The translations under genes and the position numbers were made by a program. The notes under the pieces are model-generated. The model did no database searches and was not told where the DNA came from. It was given only the letters and a program-made list of their open reading frames with translations. From Alphaproteobacteria bacterium (lineage in GTDB: Bacteria; Pseudomonadota; Alphaproteobacteria; ATCC43930; CGMCC-115725), in NCBI GenBank assembly GCA_019237175.1, contig JAFAHP010000794.1, positions 1 through 14,168 on the forward strand: a stretch of DNA of 14,168 bases. Direction: 5' to 3'. Shown piece by piece: positions 1 through 6,511 of the stretch. How positions within the stretch are numbered: position 1 is the first letter of the stretch; the number at the start of each line of letters is the position of its first letter.

Positions 1-1052
1 GCAAACCGGACGACCCGGCAGCGATTCTGTTTACGTCGGGGTCCGAGGGCACTCCAAAGGGCGTCGTGCTGTCGCACCGCAACATGCTGACCAATGCCGC
101 CCAGGCCGCCGCCCGCATCGACTTCGGCCGCACCGACAAGGTGTTCAATGCATTGCCTGTATTCCACGCCTTCGGGCTCACCGTCGGGCTGGTGCTTCCG
201 GTCGTCTCCGGGGTTCCGGTGTTTCTCTACCCCTCGCCGCTGCACTACCGCATCGTCCCCGAGCTCGTCTACGGCGCCAATGCGACGATCATGTTCGGCA
301 CCGACACCTTTCTGTCGGGCTATGCCCGGGCCGCGCACCCTTACGATTTTCGCTCCGTGCGCTACGTGCTGGCGGGTGCCGAGCCGGTCAAGGAAGCCAC
401 TCGGCGGGTATGGGCGGAAAAATTCGGTCTGCGCATCCTCGAAGGCTATGGCGTCACCGAAACCGCGCCCGCCTTGGCCCTTAACACGCCGATGTTCAAC
501 CGCTTCGGCACGGTCGGGCGCCTGTTGCCGGGCATCAAGGCGAGGCTAGAACCGGTGCCCGGGGTCGACGAGGGGGGTCGGCTCTACGTGCGCGGCCCCA
601 ACGTCATGCTCGGCTATCTGAAGGCCGACAACCCCGGCGTGCTGCAGCCGCCGGAAGAGGGCTGGCACGATACCGGCGATATCGTCGCGATCGACCGCGA
701 TGGCTTTGTGACGATCAAAGGCCGCGCCAAGCGCTTTGCCAAAATCGGCGGCGAGATGATCTCGCTCGCCGCGATCGAGACCCTGGCGTCCGAGCTATGG
801 CCTGATGCCCTCTCAGCGGTCGTCAGCCAACCCGACCCGCGCCGCGGCGAACGCCTGGTGCTGGTCACCGAGCAGAGGGGCGCCACACGCGCCGCCCTCC
901 AAGCCCACGCCCGAGCCAAAGGCGCATCCGACCTGATGGTCCCGGCCGAGGTCATGATCGTCGACAAGCTGCCGCTCCTTGGCTCCGGCAAACCCGACTT
1001 CCCCGCCGTCGCGCACCTCGTTGCCGCGCGCGAGACTGCGGCGGCCGAATAA
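1..1052 (+). CDS. aas: Aas: acyl-ACP synthetase / 2-acyl-GPE acyltransferase, 3' part only
   Basis: This is the C-terminal part of an adenylate-forming enzyme; the frame is open from base 3 and the 5' end lies outside the window. Visible motifs are the phosphate-binding loop TSGSEGTPKG (33-62), the GYGVTET motif, the GWHDTGD ribose-binding aspartate motif (about 660-680), the hinge-region IKGRAKRFAKIGGEM, and the C-terminal catalytic lysine in LPLLGSGKP (Lys codon 990-992). The KRFAKIGGEMISLAAIE and LPLLGSGK sequences are typical of Aas rather than of fatty acyl-CoA ligases. Aas activates fatty acids onto ACP and reacylates lysophosphatidylethanolamine at the inner membrane. The choice of Aas is strengthened by the second copy at 9931-10432, which has a matching acyltransferase domain next to a near-identical C-terminus. 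A GTG at 66 is an internal valine, not a start. Confidence 0.9.
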   Translation, partial: KPDDPAAILFTSGSEGTPKGVVLSHRNMLTNAAQAAARIDFGRTDKVFNALPVFHAFGLTVGLVLPVVSGVPVFLYPSPLHYRIVPELVYGANATIMFGTDTFLSGYARAAHPYDFRSVRYVLAGAEPVKEATRRVWAEKFGLRILEGYGVTETAPALALNTPMFNRFGTVGRLLPGIKARLEPVPGVDEGGRLYVRGPNVMLGYLKADNPGVLQPPEEGWHDTGDIVAIDRDGFVTIKGRAKRFAKIGGEMISLAAIETLASELWPDALSAVVSQPDPRRGERLVLVTEQRGATRAALQAHARAKGASDLMVPAEVMIVDKLPLLGSGKPDFPAVAHLVAARETAAAE

Positions 1053-1301
1053 GCCACTGAGGCCGGCCTCTTTCGCATTATCCCCGCGTCCCTGGGGCGA
1101 AATACAACGAAAATCGCACTTTTCGCCCCAAACTGGCCACCGAGGGCGGGCACAATACCTCAATATTTCAGCCGCTCACGAATCGAATTCGTTACTTAGC
1201 GGATCAATGGAATTTCGCCGCCGATCAACGAATTGAAGGCGCCCTATCAATCGAAAAGCAATGGAATTCGCGCGAGCACTGAAAACGGCGAATCCAGCCA
1301 T

Positions 1302-1454
1302 CGGTTAGCGCTCGATACCCCGCCGGCGAACGCGACCGCACGGCTGAAATGCCGGTCGGAGCCCTTCGGTTCACCCCGCGGCGCGTGGAGCACGCGATCC
1401 CCACGGCGTAAGTACGGGCCAGCATCGGTTCATCCCCGCGGGCGCGCGGGGCTG
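1302..1454 (-). CRISPR. Degenerate type I-E-like CRISPR relic (2 clear repeats, 1 tentative)
   Basis: Two repeat-like units begin CGGTTCA and continue with CCCCGCG: 1367-1393 (27 nt, two single-base deletions relative to a usual 29-nt repeat, ending GAGCAC) and 1426-1454 (29 nt, decayed at its last bases). The interval between them, 1394-1425, is exactly 32 nt, the usual type I-E spacer length. On the minus strand, which is the expected crRNA-sense strand, the second unit still forms a perfect 7-bp stem CCCCGCG/CGCGGGG with a 4-nt loop and ends ATGAACCG, as type I-E repeats do. A third, much more decayed unit may lie at 1302-1333 (begins CGGTT, ends CGGCGAACGC), leaving a 33-nt interval before the next repeat. 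No cas gene is present in the window. The identification rests on my memory of I-E repeat consensus plus the spacing, so the array is probable rather than proven, and would be inactive or minimal. Confidence 0.6.
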
Positions 1455-1516
1455 TCCGGAGAAAAATCGACCGTTTGTCTTGGCGCCAAATTTACCTCCG
1501 ACAGCCGGCTTTCTAA

Positions 1517-1546
1517 CCCTCTCCCCCCGCCGGCCGGGGGAGAGGG
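1517..1546. repeat. C/G-rich palindrome (REP-like intergenic repeat)
   Basis: CCCTCTCCCCC at 1517-1527 pairs perfectly with GGGGGAGAGGG at 1536-1546 around an 8-nt loop. Palindromes of this composition are very common dispersed intergenic repeats in high-GC alphaproteobacteria. It could act as a transcript-end hairpin but no T tract follows on either strand. Confidence 0.65.
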
Positions 1547-1574
1547 GAGGGTGAGGGGGGCCGATGAGGTCCGA

Positions 1575-1619
1575 ACCGGATAGATATCTGACATTATGGA
1601 CCGGATAGATGCCTGACAG
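1575..1619. repeat. Tandem repeat at the probable end of an IS481-type element
   Basis: ACCGGATAGATATCTGACA (1575-1593) is repeated with two substitutions as ACCGGATAGATGCCTGACA (1599-1617), a 24-bp period. The repeats lie just upstream of the transposase start, the place where terminal inverted repeats and transposase-binding sites occur in IS481-family elements. No matching inverted end is visible downstream, in line with the truncated transposase. Confidence 0.5.
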
Positions 1620-1676
1620 GTTTTCTCGCTCGGCAAAGGGGGGCTTTGCCGATGCCATGGAAGGAAACCTGTGTTA

Positions 1677-1862
1677 ATGGACGAGAAGTTGGCCTTCATC
1701 AACGAATGTCTGCGTGGGGAGCTGCCGATGACAGCGCTGTGTGAGCGCTATGGCATCAGCCGCGACACCGGCTACCGGTTGCTGGGCCGCTATCCGGCAG
1801 CTGCCGCTGCCAGAACAAACCAAGAAACATACGGGTACAGTTTATTCAACCGGCATCGCTAA
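1677..1862 (+). pseudogene. IS481-family transposase, 5' remnant
   Basis: The first 39 or so codons, from ATG 1677, read MDEKLAFINECLRGELPM and on through TALCERYGISRDTGYRLLGRY, a helix-turn-helix typical of the N-terminus of IS481-family transposases (usual length roughly 280-400 residues). Homology stops at about 1793, after the LLGRY motif; the remaining 23 codons to the stop at 1862 look unrelated. The DDE catalytic domain is absent. An upstream ATG at 1652 begins MPWKETCV, a start I associate with this family, but it is out of frame with 1677 by one base, which may be a further lesion. It cannot encode a functional transposase. Confidence 0.75.
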
Positions 1863-2061
1863 TAGCGCGCCGGTCGCCAATCGGCCGAGACTAGGGACGG
1901 ACGGACAGTGGTGGGACGATCGGCGTCACCGCCCTAAACGGATGCTTCAGTTCGGACGCCCGAACTATGTACGGATCGCCCGAATGACCGAACACCAGGA
2001 CCCAAACCGGACTGGTGGTATCCGAGCAACACGAGGGCACACGTATTGCCGCGCTGGCTAG
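1794..2061. other. Intergenic stretch without recognisable content
   Basis: Between the end of IS481 homology and otsA I see no gene, RNA or repeat that I can support on either strand. Short open frames here have no recognisable motifs and no convincing ribosome binding site. Confidence 0.5.
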
Positions 2062-2079
2062 GATCCGCTAAATCGGATC
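2062..2079 (-). terminator. Short hairpin directly after otsA
   Basis: GATCCG (2062-2067) pairs with CGGATC (2074-2079) around a 6-nt loop, two bases beyond the otsA stop codon. There is no T tract after it, so it may be only a weak transcript end or a chance palindrome. Confidence 0.25.
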
Positions 2080-2080
2080 G

Positions 2081-3514
2081 CTACCTGGACAGACCAATCG
2101 GCGCGGCGTCGGAATGCCGCAGGGCGCCGGGGCGCTGACGCGACTCCGCGAGTGCCGACAGGAACCGCTCGGCCCAGCGATCGACATCGTTCGTCATCAG
2201 GTGGGCGAACATTCGCGCGTGCCTCTCCTTCCGCTCCTCAAGGGGCATTTCGAGCGCGATTCCGATCGCCTCCGCCACGGCCTCGATTTCGTGCGGGTTG
2301 ACGATCAGAGCGCCGTCGAGCTCAGCCGCGGCGCCCGCAAACCGGGAAAGCACAAGAACACCGGGATCGTCCGGATCCTGAGCGGCGACATACTCCTTGG
2401 CGACAAGGTTCATGCCATCGCGCAGCGGCATCACCAGGCCGATATGAGCCGATCGGAGAAGCCCCGCCAACGAGGCCCGCGAATAAAAGCGGTTCACATA
2501 ACGGATCGGCGTCCAGGCCGCCTCACCGTGCCGCCCGTTGATCTGCCCGACGATCGTACTCACCGTGCGGTCTATAGCGGCATACTCCGGCACCTCGGCT
2601 CGGCTTTTCGGGGTGATCTGAAGGAACGTCACCCGGCCCAGCCAATTGGGCTGGGTGTCGAGAAAGTGGCCGAACGCCCGGATGCGATCGGGGATGCCCT
2701 TCGAGTAGTCGAGACGATCGACCCCCAGAATGAGACGCCGGTCCCCGAGACTGTCGCGCACCCCCGTCGCCAAGCGTGATTTCACGGCATTGCGCGCGAC
2801 CCGAGCGTATGCCGCGGTATCGATAGCGACCGGAAACGTGCGAACGTGCACATAACTGCCGCCGAATTCGAACGCTTCGCGACTAGGTCCTGCAATGCCG
2901 TGCCGTATCTCGAAATAGCGGCGAAGATTGTCGGCATCAGCCTCGGTCTGCAGCCCGACGAGGTGGTAGTGGGTAAGCGCACCGATCGTCTCTGCGTGCT
3001 GCGGCAAGACCATCAGAAGGTCCGGCGACGGGCAAGGGATATGGAGGAAAAAGCCAATCTGATTATCGTGCCCCAGCGCGCGGAGTTCCTTGGCCAGCGA
3101 CAGCAGGTGATAGTCGTGGACCCAGATGACGTCGTCCGGTTGCATGAACGGACACAACGCGTTGGCGAACAGCGCGTTGACTCTCAGATATCCGGTGAGC
3201 TCGACGGAGGTGAATTCGGCCAGATCGACTCGATAGTGCAGAATCGGCCACAGCACGCGGTTGGCAAAGCCGTTGTAATATTCTTGGAAATCGACGCTCG
3301 AAAGATCGAGCGTAATGAACGTCCGCCGCTGCCGTCTGACGACCGTCGGCTGCGGGGCAGCGCCATTCTCGGCCACCCTTCCGCTCCAGCCGAACCAGAT
3401 CCCGTCGCGCTGTTTGAGCGCCGCGTCGACGGCGACGGCGAGCCCTCCCGCCTGGCGTGGCGCTTCGGTGCCGGGGACCGCGACTCGGTTCGAGACTATG
3501 ATGAGACGCGGCAC
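2081..3514 (-). CDS. otsA: Alpha,alpha-trehalose-phosphate synthase (UDP-forming)
   Basis: The 477-residue product is a full-length GT20 glycosyltransferase that makes trehalose 6-phosphate from UDP-glucose and glucose 6-phosphate in the cytoplasm, for osmotic and desiccation protection. Motifs in order: SNRVAVPG (residues 8-15), GGLAVAV (23-29), WVHDYHL (131-137), HIPCPSP (158-164; HIPFPSP is usual), the phosphate-binding VDRLDYSKGI (265-274), and the UDP-glucose-binding RDGMNLVAKE (365-374). I chose GTG 3514 as the start because a GGGAGG ribosome binding site lies 7 bases before it; the frame is open much further upstream, but that part is read from the GH15 remnant. The start overlaps the end of the GH15 reading frame by 19 bases, suggesting former translational coupling. 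No otsB is in the window. The 583-codon open frame is therefore not one fused protein. Confidence 0.93.
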   Translation of the reverse strand: MPRLIIVSNRVAVPGTEAPRQAGGLAVAVDAALKQRDGIWFGWSGRVAENGAAPQPTVVRRQRRTFITLDLSSVDFQEYYNGFANRVLWPILHYRVDLAEFTSVELTGYLRVNALFANALCPFMQPDDVIWVHDYHLLSLAKELRALGHDNQIGFFLHIPCPSPDLLMVLPQHAETIGALTHYHLVGLQTEADADNLRRYFEIRHGIAGPSREAFEFGGSYVHVRTFPVAIDTAAYARVARNAVKSRLATGVRDSLGDRRLILGVDRLDYSKGIPDRIRAFGHFLDTQPNWLGRVTFLQITPKSRAEVPEYAAIDRTVSTIVGQINGRHGEAAWTPIRYVNRFYSRASLAGLLRSAHIGLVMPLRDGMNLVAKEYVAAQDPDDPGVLVLSRFAGAAAELDGALIVNPHEIEAVAEAIGIALEMPLEERKERHARMFAHLMTNDVDRWAERFLSALAESRQRPGALRHSDAAPIGLSR

Positions 3515-3900
3515 CACGCGTCCTCCCATCTGACCGACGGCTGCATCGCCGAATTGATGATTCCTGCCATCGAGTAGGTTTGGGGATCTTGCCCCACAGC
3601 GCCCCGGTTTCCGGATAAATGTCCTCGGACAATAGCCCGAAGGCATCTCGGTGCGCGAGCAGATCGATGAACAGCGCCCGCGCCTCATCTCGTCGGCCAA
3701 TCGCCGCGAGCGCTCCAATGTACCAGAAGTTGCATACGAGAAAGGCGGTCTCCGGAGCGCCGAAGCCATCATCACCCGTATCGCGCATGATCCGGCCGTG
3801 GCGACAACCAGCCCTAGTTCCGCCAGCAGCACTAAGCTGGGATCGAGTTCATCGCCGTTCCGCGATTGCCTTGGTGCCGTCGGCCAACAGGTGGGCCTTG
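3496..3900 (-). pseudogene. GH15 glycoside hydrolase (glucoamylase-like), broken C-terminal remnant
   Basis: Pieces of a GH15 C-terminal domain appear in three frames. Reading on the minus strand: ELDPSLVLLAELGLVV (about 3850-3800), then in another frame FGAPETAFLVCNFWYIGALA and GRRDEARALFIDLLAHRDAFGLLSEDIYPETGALWGKIP (about 3770-3588), then after a one-base slip TYSMAGIINSAM and WEDAWCRVSS ending at the TAG at 3496-3498. ETAF...FWYIDALA, LLSEDI..ETG..WG and FPQTYSM.GIINSA are GH15 signatures. A stretch KAHLLADGTKAIAERR (near 3895-3850) may be the degraded SKVMCWVALDRA region. The (alpha/alpha)6 catalytic core is gone. GH15 genes directly upstream of otsA occur in many alphaproteobacteria, which fits the overlap seen here. 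Confidence 0.8.
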
Positions 3901-3956
3901 TGCTCCGGAGCCTCCGATTGTCCGAAAGCGGGGGACCCTTCCAAACAAACTCCGCG

Positions 3957-4182
3957 GCTTATCCTCGGAATCTTCCTGCCGGTGCAGAGCGGCGGCTGGT
4001 CGCGCCTACGGCACGGGGATGCCGTTGTCGACGGCGGCGGTGTTCGGGCGCGGTCCCGATCGGGCCGCAGCGGCAGAAACTCGCGCGGCGTCGACATCCT
4101 CGTTGCCACACCGGGGCGCCTGCTCGATCTGATCGACACCCGGTCGCTGAGCCTGTCGAGCGTGCAGGTCCTTATTCTGAAC
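3957..4182 (+). pseudogene. DEAD-box RNA helicase, internal fragment
   Basis: A RhlE-like helicase core is recognisable in three successive frames: RAYGTGMPLSTAAVFG (about 4000-4047), VPIGPQRQKLAR (about 4051-4090) and RGVDILVATPGRLLDLIDT followed by RSLSLSSVQVLIL (about 4086-4181). ATPGR is motif Ib. The homology stops one codon before the DEAD Walker B motif should begin, exactly where the converging small gene ends. Upstream, RLIL at about 3955 may be what is left of the motif Ia region. At least two frameshifts plus loss of both ends make it non-functional. Confidence 0.72.
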
Positions 4183-4376
4183 TACCGCGTCCCAAGCTCG
4201 CTTTCGCCGACCATTCGCTCGTGTCCGTCCACCTCGTGTTTGATTCGATACCGAGGGCTATTGCCCTCGCCGAGAAACAGACCGACGATTTTAAAGCGGC
4301 CCTTCGCGGTACGCTCGACGCCCCGATCTGGGAAAAATTCCACCGCTTGGCCAACACGGTATTTGTGCTCTGACAT
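4182..4376 (-). CDS. Small conserved protein of unknown function (64 aa)
   Basis: ATG at 4376 follows an AAGGA ribosome binding site with 6-base spacing. The product starts MSEHKYRVGQAVEFFPDRG and contains KGRFKIVGLF, YRIKHEVDGHERMVGESEL. I recognise this as a family of short alphaproteobacterial proteins with no assigned role; the pattern of alternating short strands (VGQAVEF, RFKIVGL, YRIK) suggests a small beta-barrel. Length is normal for the family. It is the last of three minus-strand genes (from 5050 down to here) that could share a transcript, with gaps of 79 and 52 bases. Its stop codon abuts the helicase remnant. Confidence 0.75.
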   Translation of the reverse strand: MSEHKYRVGQAVEFFPDRGVERTAKGRFKIVGLFLGEGNSPRYRIKHEVDGHERMVGESELGTR

Positions 4377-4428
4377 GCTGATCCTTCGGGATTGGGTATG
4401 ACGCGCCGCGGCGCCGCCAATGCGGTGC

Positions 4429-4560
4429 TTAACGAGGCTGCGAGGTCACCGAGGAAACAGGAGGATGGTGGACGACGATTGACGGTCGGAGCAGCGCATA
4501 TGCTGCGATGCCGAGGACCAATAGGATCGGGATCACGATCGGCGGAACGAGATATTTCAT
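4429..4560 (-). CDS. Very small single-pass membrane protein (43 aa)
   Basis: ATG 4560 has an AGAGAGG ribosome binding site five bases upstream. The peptide starts MKYLVPPIVIPILLVLGIA and continues AAYALLRPSIVV before a short polar tail. Residues 3-23 form one clear hydrophobic segment, so it should be an inner-membrane peptide. The hydrophobic run, ribosome binding site and position between two coding genes on the same strand are the evidence; I do not recognise a named family. It is too short for most gene-finding cut-offs. Confidence 0.5.
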   Translation of the reverse strand: MKYLVPPIVIPILLVLGIAAYALLRPSIVVHHPPVSSVTSQPR

Positions 4561-4639
4561 GGGCCTCTCTGTCGAAAAGGGCTTGAGTTGCCGGCGCCGA
4601 TCCCGGTTCTCGGGCGCCCAGGGTATGCGCAGGAACGGA

Positions 4640-5050
4640 TCACAGCGCGCCTACGAGGATTGCCACCCCAAGGGCGAGGCAGCCGAGAAGTAATACGGTT
4701 TGCATGGTTTGCAAAAATTTCGTGCCGTTCGCACCTGTCTGCTGCCGACCCGGCGAGGTGACCGCTTGGTTTTCTGGCAATAGCTCAACCAGTCGCCGGC
4801 TGATCCCTATATGGTCCGACCGCTCCGGCCGATCGAAGGGTAGTCGGGCAATGATCGGCGCGAGCGCCTCGGCGGCGAGGGCCTTCGGTAATGAGGCCAG
4901 CCGGGCGGCCTCCTCCCAGGGGTCCAAACCCAGGCGCGTCAAACCGGAAACAACGCTGAGCGGCATCCCATTTTGTTCATTGCCGATCGGAGCATAGAGA
5001 AAATCGTTGAGGTCTGAATGGAGCAGCGAAAATCGCACAGATAGCGCCAT
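4640..5050 (-). CDS. Conserved hypothetical protein with C-terminal membrane anchor (136 aa)
   Basis: I place the start at ATG 5050 (MALSVRFSLLHSDLNDFLYAP), with GGGGA six bases or so upstream; an open frame extends to 5104 but those residues look unlike protein. Residues 1-100 form a soluble region containing NGMPLSVVSGLTRLGLDPWEEAARL, followed by a polar, Gln/Gly-rich linker (about 97-113) and a hydrophobic helix TVLLLGCLALGVAILVGAL at the extreme C-terminus, the layout of a tail-anchored protein facing the cytoplasm. I believe close relatives occur in Rhizobiales, without known function. It is the first gene of the minus-strand trio and is divergent from the transglutaminase-like gene at 5414. 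Confidence 0.8.
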   Translation of the reverse strand: MALSVRFSLLHSDLNDFLYAPIGNEQNGMPLSVVSGLTRLGLDPWEEAARLASLPKALAAEALAPIIARLPFDRPERSDHIGISRRLVELLPENQAVTSPGRQQTGANGTKFLQTMQTVLLLGCLALGVAILVGAL

Positions 5051-5186
5051 GCTTGTCCCCGGCCTCACCCGGCTGCCATGATGCCGACGGCCGGCACCGA
5101 CCAAAGCCGCGGCTTTCGTGAATAGCGAACCGTTGTCGTGGTCAATATCAGTGGTTTCTTCGTATTCCTACAGGCGGCTGCCGAGC

Positions 5187-5235
5187 TGGTCTGCGCAAGC
5201 ACCAGCAACAGCTGAGTCTGGATTTGCGCAGACCA
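5187..5235. promoter_or_regulatory. 12-bp perfect inverted repeat between divergent genes
   Basis: TGGTCTGCGCAA (5187-5198) and TTGCGCAGACCA (5224-5235) are exact inverted repeats separated by 25 bases. They sit upstream of the putative promoter at 5261, between two genes pointing away from each other, so a terminator is unlikely. A binding site for a dimeric regulator (half-sites about 3.5 turns apart) or a structured 5' leader of the minus-strand trio are both possible. Confidence 0.4.
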
Positions 5236-5260
5236 ATCTTACTGAGAGACATTGTATAGT

Positions 5261-5288
5261 TTGACATAAATTACAAGAGGCGGATAAA
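5261..5288 (+). promoter_or_regulatory. Probable sigma-70 promoter for the transglutaminase-like gene
   Basis: A perfect TTGACA (5261-5266) is followed after 16 bases by GATAAA (5283-5288), a 4/6 match to TATAAT, in the most AT-rich stretch of the window. It faces the gene that starts at 5414 and would give a leader of about 120 bases. Confidence 0.4.
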
Positions 5289-5413
5289 TATTTTCCAATT
5301 CGAATAATCGATTGTTTTGTTTTCTAAATATCCTCTCATAGAGCAGCAGGAGGTAGCGGAAGGCGTCGACAGTCAGATATGATTCGGGCGCGAACTCGGC
5401 GAAAGTACCAACC

Positions 5414-6226
5414 ATGCTGATCCGACTGGGCTACGAATTGGTGTATGACTGCCCGCAGCCGACACCGATGCTGCTGACGCTGAATGTCCACTACACACGC
5501 ATCTCGGACATGGTGGTGCCAGATCATCTCGTGACCAGCCCACCCATCCCGATCCGTGCCTACCGCGATGGCTTTGGTAATTGGTGCAATCGGATCGTGG
5601 CGCCGGCCGGGCGAACCCGGCTCTCTGCCAACGGGATTGTGAAAGACACCGGCGAACCCGATCGCGTGGTTATCCAGGCACAGCAGCTTGCAGTGGAGGA
5701 TCTGCCTGACGAAGCCTTGGTGTTCTTATTGGGCAGCCGCTATTGCGAGACCGATCGGCTGTCCGAGATCGCATGGTCGCTATTCGGAAAAAGCCCGCTC
5801 GGGTGGGCCCGGGTCCAAGCCATCTGCGACTACGTTCACCAGCACATTACCTTCGGCTATGAACACGCGCGCGCCACCAGGACGGCGTGGGAAGCTTACT
5901 GCGATCGCACAGGCGTCTGCCGGGATTATGCGCATCTCGCCGTCGCCTTCTGTCGCTGCATGAACATCCCGGCACGATATTGCACCGGCTATCTGGGCGA
6001 TATCGGCGTGCCGGTCGCGGACGCGCTGATGGATTTTTCGGCCTGGTTTGAAGCCTATCTCGGCGGCGCCTGGCACACCTTTGATGCACGACACGACGTC
6101 CCGCGCATCGGCCGGGTCTTGATCGCGCGCGGGCGTGATGCCGCGGATGTCGCGATCAGCACGACATTCGGTCCAAACACGCTCAGCAGTTTCAAAGTAG
6201 TGACCGAGGAAATTACGGCGGAATAG
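5414..6226 (+). CDS. Transglutaminase-like (papain-fold) family protein
   Basis: The 270-residue product has an N-terminal beta-rich domain (about 1-90; MLIRLGYELVYDCPQPTPML) and a transglutaminase-like core (about 105-228). The catalytic triad is visible: Cys169 in RTGVCRDYAHLA, His221 and Asp224 in WHTFDARH. Proteins of this bacterial family are usually cytoplasmic and are taken to be proteases or amidases rather than true cross-linking enzymes; substrates are unknown. There is no signal peptide. ATG 5414 is the first start in frame, but the ribosome binding site before it is weak (GGCGAAAG 11 bases upstream). It is divergently transcribed from the small-gene trio. The length and intact triad point to a working gene. 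Confidence 0.9.
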   Translation: MLIRLGYELVYDCPQPTPMLLTLNVHYTRISDMVVPDHLVTSPPIPIRAYRDGFGNWCNRIVAPAGRTRLSANGIVKDTGEPDRVVIQAQQLAVEDLPDEALVFLLGSRYCETDRLSEIAWSLFGKSPLGWARVQAICDYVHQHITFGYEHARATRTAWEAYCDRTGVCRDYAHLAVAFCRCMNIPARYCTGYLGDIGVPVADALMDFSAWFEAYLGGAWHTFDARHDVPRIGRVLIARGRDAADVAISTTFGPNTLSSFKVVTEEITAE

Positions 6227-6227
6227 C

Positions 6228-6409
6228 CTATACCTTGCCGGCCTGCTGTCGCTGGATGGTCCCGAGCACTCTGATCCAGGACTTCGCTTTCTCGGCTTGA
6301 CCGGCGAGCGCCGCGGCACGGGCATCCTCCCGCGCCACGGTGGCTGCCCTCTTCCCGTAAACTTCGATCATGTACGAGCGAGATTATGGTCGTCGGAACT
6401 ATCGGTCAT
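6228..6409 (-). pseudogene. Frameshifted copy of the small ORF at 6512-6754
   Basis: Read on the minus strand, an ATG at 6409 gives MTDSSDDHNLART and then a stop; after restoring one missing base (near 6367-6376) the frame continues MIEVYGKRAATVARED, ARAAALAGQAEKAKSWIRVL, GTIQRQQAGKV and ends at TAG 6228-6230. This aligns to the intact ORF at 6512-6754 with a constant offset of 338 bases over most of its length. The gene is in direct orientation to its partner and lies head-on to the end of the transglutaminase-like gene, whose stop codon is one base away. Confidence 0.65.
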
Positions 6410-6511
6410 CAGCACCGCCTCGTTCGGCGACCAAAGCAGGGTACCGCTCGAAGAGCAAACCATTATCAACCGCCACCCCTCATCACGCCGACCGGTTTGC
6501 ACACACGCCTT

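Noticed and set aside
1059..1070. GAGGCCGGCCTC palindrome after aas as a terminator
   Set aside because: A perfect palindrome with no room for a loop and only three T residues after it; not enough to call a terminator.
614..1153. A 179-codon minus-strand frame opposite aas
   Set aside because: It is antisense to conserved adenylation-domain motifs and has no protein-like features.
1186..1234. AATTCGTT / AACGAATT inverted repeat, and repeated CAATGGAATT near 1205 and 1259
   Set aside because: Matches are only 8-10 bases, spacing is irregular, and they do not fit the CRISPR period or a known element; they may be decayed but nothing can be supported.
3515..3832. Upstream extension of otsA giving a 583-residue protein
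   Set aside because: The extra residues are an off-frame reading of the GH15 remnant, and a good ribosome binding site precedes the GTG at 3514.
3619..4401. A 260-codon plus-strand frame containing the helicase motif Ib
   Set aside because: Only codons at about 4086-4181 match a helicase; the rest is antisense to the GH15 remnant and to the small gene at 4182-4376.
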